From NCBI RefSeq assembly GCF_001469165.1, contig NZ_JABX01000008.1:101051-165050 (forward strand): a stretch of 64,000 nt of DNA, read 5' to 3'. Below are positions 62,601 through 64,000 of the stretch, in pieces. Origin of the DNA: Thiohalocapsa sp. ML1 (GTDB taxonomy: Bacteria; Pseudomonadota; Gammaproteobacteria; Chromatiales; Chromatiaceae). Each line of letters opens with the position of its first letter. The stretch's first letter is position 1. A program made the position numbers and the translations under genes. The notes below the pieces were generated by a model, which made no database searches, was not told the DNA's origin, and worked only from the letters and a program-made list of their open reading frames with translations.

Positions 62601-63272
62601 CGGTGTAAGGAGGACGTTGATCATAAGCTCCTGCCCACGGCGAAAGACCACGGAATCATAGTCATCCGTGCGGTGCTCGGTCTCGTTCGCATCTTCTTGG
62701 AGATCAACCTCCAGTAGCTCGACATCCGCGAGTTCGAACTCCAGGTTGTCGATCAGCCAGTAGTTGGCTGAGTCGTGCACGAAAACGTAGGCGATACCTG
62801 GTTCCTCGATTTCCAATGTGCCCATCGCTCCTGTGTCCAGGTTTCCGCCGCCAGTGTCCTGGACTAGCAGGTTGCCGGCCGCGTCGTAGCCCTCAAGCTT
62901 GACGGTCGAGAAGCTGCTGTAGCGGGCAACGACCTTCTTCGCGACATCGATATCGAAATCGATGCGGCCTATCCCCTGATTCGGACCAAGCCAGGCGAAG
63001 AAGTTGCCAAACGAGTAATAGCTACCGTCCGGGTAGGGGCCATTGTAGTTTCCGGTACGCCAGTCGCCATAGATCCAGTCCTGTCCCTGGGTAGTCGTGA
63101 ACTGAATACCGGGCTCTGCGGTGTTGATGGTCGCGCCGTCGAAACTTCCCTCGAAATCGATCAGGGCCGCCGTTACCCCCGGTGAAAGGCCGAGAAGCAG
63201 CACGGTCAAGAGGATTGAAAAGATGGAGTGTAAGAAAGAAAGCCGTTGAAGTAGCAGTGAAAGCATAGTCAC
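59652..63272 (-). CDS. Exported animal-type (TGM2/factor XIII-like) transglutaminase
   Basis: A signal peptide (to about residue 35) is followed by an added beta-sandwich (36-180). Residues 183-330 match the N-terminal sandwich of animal transglutaminases (VELLEVDLQEDANETEHRT, VVFRRGQELMINVLL). Residues 320-600 match the catalytic core: VYFIFNPWSP, EREAYVLNERG, WNFGQFDD, GGILIGRWDGNYSDGVEPTSW, VKYGQCWVFGGITTSMSRSLG, IWNFHVWNEAYLSRPD, WQAYDGTPQELSSG. Catalytic Cys456, His513 and Asp537 and tunnel Trp422 and Trp510 (TGM2 C277, H335, D358, W241, W332) are all kept. The C-terminal 500 residues are Ig/CARDB-like sandwiches. Such enzymes cross-link Gln and Lys side chains in a calcium-dependent way. 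Base composition is clearly AT-richer than the flanks, indicating transfer. Confidence 0.9.
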   Translation of the reverse strand: MTMLSLLLQRLSFLHSIFSILLTVLLLGLSPGVTAALIDFEGSFDGATINTAEPGIQFTTTQGQDWIYGDWRTGNYNGPYPDGSYYSFGNFFAWLGPNQGIGRIDFDIDVAKKVVARYSSFSTVKLEGYDAAGNLLVQDTGGGNLDTGAMGTLEIEEPGIAYVFVHDSANYWLIDNLEFELADVELLEVDLQEDANETEHRTDDYDSVVFRRGQELMINVLLTPGYDPDYYNLSLIFKDSAGTKNVAVPGSDFDATNWVVEVGQPEDKSWLPFFDFDDYVVVPVKVFVPYDLPIDQFEVIARIQRSSGAGTPEELAAEDPVYFIFNPWSPMDDDVYDAGMSDAEREAYVLNERGTIFVAESASSKRWNFGQFDDTVFETTFNKVLSLSATERAQAWAVARYLTDIANLAGTDSNGGILIGRWDGNYSDGVEPTSWSNSRSIFRSYERSGAVKYGQCWVFGGITTSMSRSLGIPSRVITNIGSAHDTKPLDGVITLYTGANPEDRDSESIWNFHVWNEAYLSRPDRGGYSAIAWQAYDGTPQELSSGIFQTGPAPVAAVKANAGGSYDVEFIHYEVQADVEEWSYNPFDNMYEVVNDWEYRSDQMPTQNASGNKLDRLNDYCLDCASGAFLEQKLQAVSGNLAYVFDRSISFVIPKAHAAGLPGVHEVEIFSNATVVPGGQAVGTVVITNTGVVDDLVNVIVYLKARSSNGQTIEEWDEQQYVGVSISGGDSETLNFALNVPASTKALPGFDAFAVEAVVFGNEGNGAGTYLGEIAGADLSLSALEVDEEGRTTITATVTNVMPNSMQGAQLTIGTPEEVDILDPLVVTVGDLAAGASSQGEWAVQIPVGEFDITVGASADGLATVYDTIELSLAGPAKLRVLLDYSEIIALGANTDVSVSVVNSGGARVQDIDLSFSAGAGLGGGASSLQIAELDAGESQEYMIEVTGAEVGSHGMSAIATANHDGSILSSHVTGIISVQAGTTLAEISVDPVSIPGNQLGDANLIVSTDAGTNKEVVLSAIASNADKRYSVFDGTERILAQPVSVPAGGKVLTLRLEEPTSAGWIRVTATPTENPNGSSTAELEITGDEPLVIVDDRVSLSYDRTSYDRRTQSFVVPIYLENGDQGDLYGPVRIVISNLQPSEAELIEFDGTNPDGRPYFQALKDGEVWSAGETLPASMVKIHNPVRERIDFSTQVMAREEPNGN

Positions 63273-63521
63273 AATCCCTCTCTAGTGATGAGTCTAGGCG
63301 GAAGGAGAGCAACCCCAACCGCCCACGCCGAAGTATCGAATGTCCCTAACCCTCGCTCCACGGATCATGCTCCATTCGATCCGCAATCATGCTCGCGCGT
63401 AGTACTGCTCCAAACGCGTCGTTTTCCAGCCGTATGACTTGCCGCGAACGGATACGTTGCCAAATGGACCGCCTTGGGCAGCACGATGTCCTTTTCTGTG
63501 CGACGCGTCGCTGCCTGTCTG
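63273..63521. other. Leader of cassette A
   Basis: These 249 bases between attC site 3 and the transglutaminase-like gene hold no credible gene. They must carry any cassette promoter; GAGAGGG ten bases before the ATG is the likely ribosome site. The base composition shifts here from the transferred gene to GC-rich DNA. Confidence 0.5.
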
Positions 63522-63653
63522 CGCCAACGTTGTGGATAGCCGGCGCCCGCGGTGGAGACGACGAGGCTCGCCGCCACGCCTGCGCCGGCGTCGTGCGCCG
63601 ACGCTGCGGTTCGCGACTGTCCGCGGGCGTCCGCGCTGATCCACTTGTTGGAC
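63522..63653 (-). other. attC-like recombination site 3
   Basis: On the minus strand: GTCCAAC (R'', perfect consensus), arm GTGGATCAGCGCGGACGCCCGCGG, a long variable centre, arm CCGCGGGCGCCGGCTATCCAC, and GTTGGCG (R'). The two arms pair over 20 positions if single C, G and A bases of the left arm are flipped out, exactly the extrahelical-base signature that gives attC its strand polarity. Length 132 bp, within the known attC range. Confidence 0.8.
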
Positions 63654-63704
63654 GGAGCCGCTACGCGGAGAACAGCGACGCGGCGGCCCCGCAGTGACTA
63701 AGAT

Positions 63705-63757
63705 GCAACCTCACGCCCTCGCCGTGCGAGGGGACATTCCGCTGAGAATCATGAGGT
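63705..63757. repeat. Inverted repeat upstream of the recombinase
   Basis: GCAACCTCA (63706-63714) and its complement TGAGGTTGC (about 63752-63760) frame some 37 bases directly before the recombinase start. They may be the end of the mobile element to which the recombinase belongs or its operator. Confidence 0.6.
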
Positions 63758-63766
63758 TGCACCGTC

Positions 63767-64000
63767 ATGTCACCATCTTTCGAGGCCGATTTCAAGCGCC
63801 GCTACAGCGCCCTGGACAAGCATCTGCATCTCAAGGGCTTCCGACCGAAGACGATCGAGGCGTACGCGCGGGGCGTACGCCGGATTGCCGGACACTTCGA
63901 GTATCGGATCGATGATCTGAGCGCCGAGCAGCTGACGGACTACTTCGCCGAGCTGCTGGAGACCCACTCGTGGGCGTCGGTGAAGCTGGACCTGTACGGG
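63767..64000 (+). CDS. Tyrosine recombinase, IS91-associated type (3' end outside window)
   Basis: The 78 codons visible begin MSPSFEADFKRRYSALDKHL and continue with LKGFRPKTIEAYARGVRRIAGHFEYRIDDLSAEQLTDYFAEL (in parts) and HSWASVKLDLYG. This is the N-terminal SAM-like core-binding domain of phage-integrase-family recombinases and resembles those coded next to IS91-family transposases. It lacks the N-terminal pattern of integron IntI proteins. The catalytic RHRY part would lie beyond the window. It is divergent to the cassette array. Confidence 0.75.
   Translation, partial: MSPSFEADFKRRYSALDKHLHLKGFRPKTIEAYARGVRRIAGHFEYRIDDLSAEQLTDYFAELLETHSWASVKLDLYG

Larger units (their letters stand above)
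57546..63653 (-). mobile_element. Integrase-less integron cassette array (CALIN-like)
   Basis: Three complete attC-like sites and one half site lie in the same orientation on the minus strand. All cassette genes are also on the minus strand. Cassette A (58899-63527) begins TTGGCG and ends in an attC whose R'' is CGCCAAC. Cassette B (58086-58898) begins TTGGGC and ends in an attC with R'' GCCCAAC. Cassette C (from 58085 down) begins TTGCGC and has a partial attC with GCTCAAC. This first-bases-to-own-R'' match is a property of true cassettes. The contents (hicAB, a DUF4160/DUF2442 pair) are typical cassette cargo. No intI gene is in the window. Confidence 0.8.

Noticed and set aside
57598..63653. 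CRISPR-like reading of the palindromes in the accessory region
   Set aside because: The palindromes differ in sequence and are 0.7-4.6 kb apart; no short regularly spaced direct repeats are present, and attC structure explains them better.

Overview
The window comes from a GC-rich gammaproteobacterium, most likely a sulfur-oxidising member of the Chromatiales (purple-sulfur-bacterium-like). The basis is the flavocytochrome c sulfide dehydrogenase pair fccAB, a DsrC/TusE-family protein, and classic gammaproteobacterial blocks: argH / algZ-algR-hemC-hemD-hemX; surE-pcm-nlpD-rpoS; and ccoNOQP plus ccoGHIS. No photosynthesis gene, rRNA, tRNA or CRISPR array was seen, so the genus is inference.

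Layout. 1-8 kb: the end of a flavin/2Fe-2S reductase, haem synthesis genes with an AlgZ/AlgR two-component system, argH, a MazG-like hydrolase and a cyclic-nucleotide-binding protein. 8-16.5 kb: a LysM coiled-coil protein, sohB, thyA, glgC, and an Hsp70-like chaperone coupled to a DUF2760 protein. 17-21 kb: a sulfide-oxidation block (tetrahaem cytochrome, ankyrin protein, fccA, fccB) with a good promoter in front and a terminator behind. 21-31 kb: an APH/P-loop fusion, pgl, a degenerate receiver protein, a DsrC-like protein, an unknown 654-aa protein and a cation exchanger. 31-32.3 kb: decaying toxin-antitoxin genes. 32.4-41.4 kb: the complete cbb3 oxidase and its maturation genes. 41.7-45.9 kb: rpoS-nlpD-pcm-surE and an Smr protein. 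46-54 kb: an MscK-like channel, zntB, a Na/Ca exchanger, a Ppx/GppA phosphatase and an SCP2-like protein. 54-64 kb: an accessory island.

The island is the most unusual part. Three complete attC-like sites (58080-58168, 58893-58984, 63522-63653) and one truncated site (about 57548-57588) lie in one orientation on the minus strand. They delimit cassettes carrying hicAB, a DUF4160/DUF2442 pair, and a 4.6 kb cassette. Each complete cassette starts with six bases complementary to the R'' box of its own attC. No integron integrase is visible, so this looks like an integrase-less attC cluster (CALIN). It is bounded by a RAYT transposase remnant on one side and a tyrosine recombinase on the other. 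The 4.6 kb cassette encodes an exported 1206-aa protein whose centre reads like an animal tissue-transglutaminase / factor XIII enzyme, with N-terminal sandwich, GQCW catalytic Cys, His, Asp and both tunnel tryptophans. A small exported protein with a hydrophobic C-terminal tail follows it.

The chromosomal part also carries dispersed intergenic repeats: nine palindromic arrays of a GGGCCAA-type heptamer, five arrays of a GRRATC hexamer, a 14-bp tandem array upstream of pgl, and a recurring TAGATTGCTTGACGGCGCC motif. Several toxin-antitoxin genes are visibly broken (HepT, DUF4160) or lack a key residue (HicA, ImmA-like protease).
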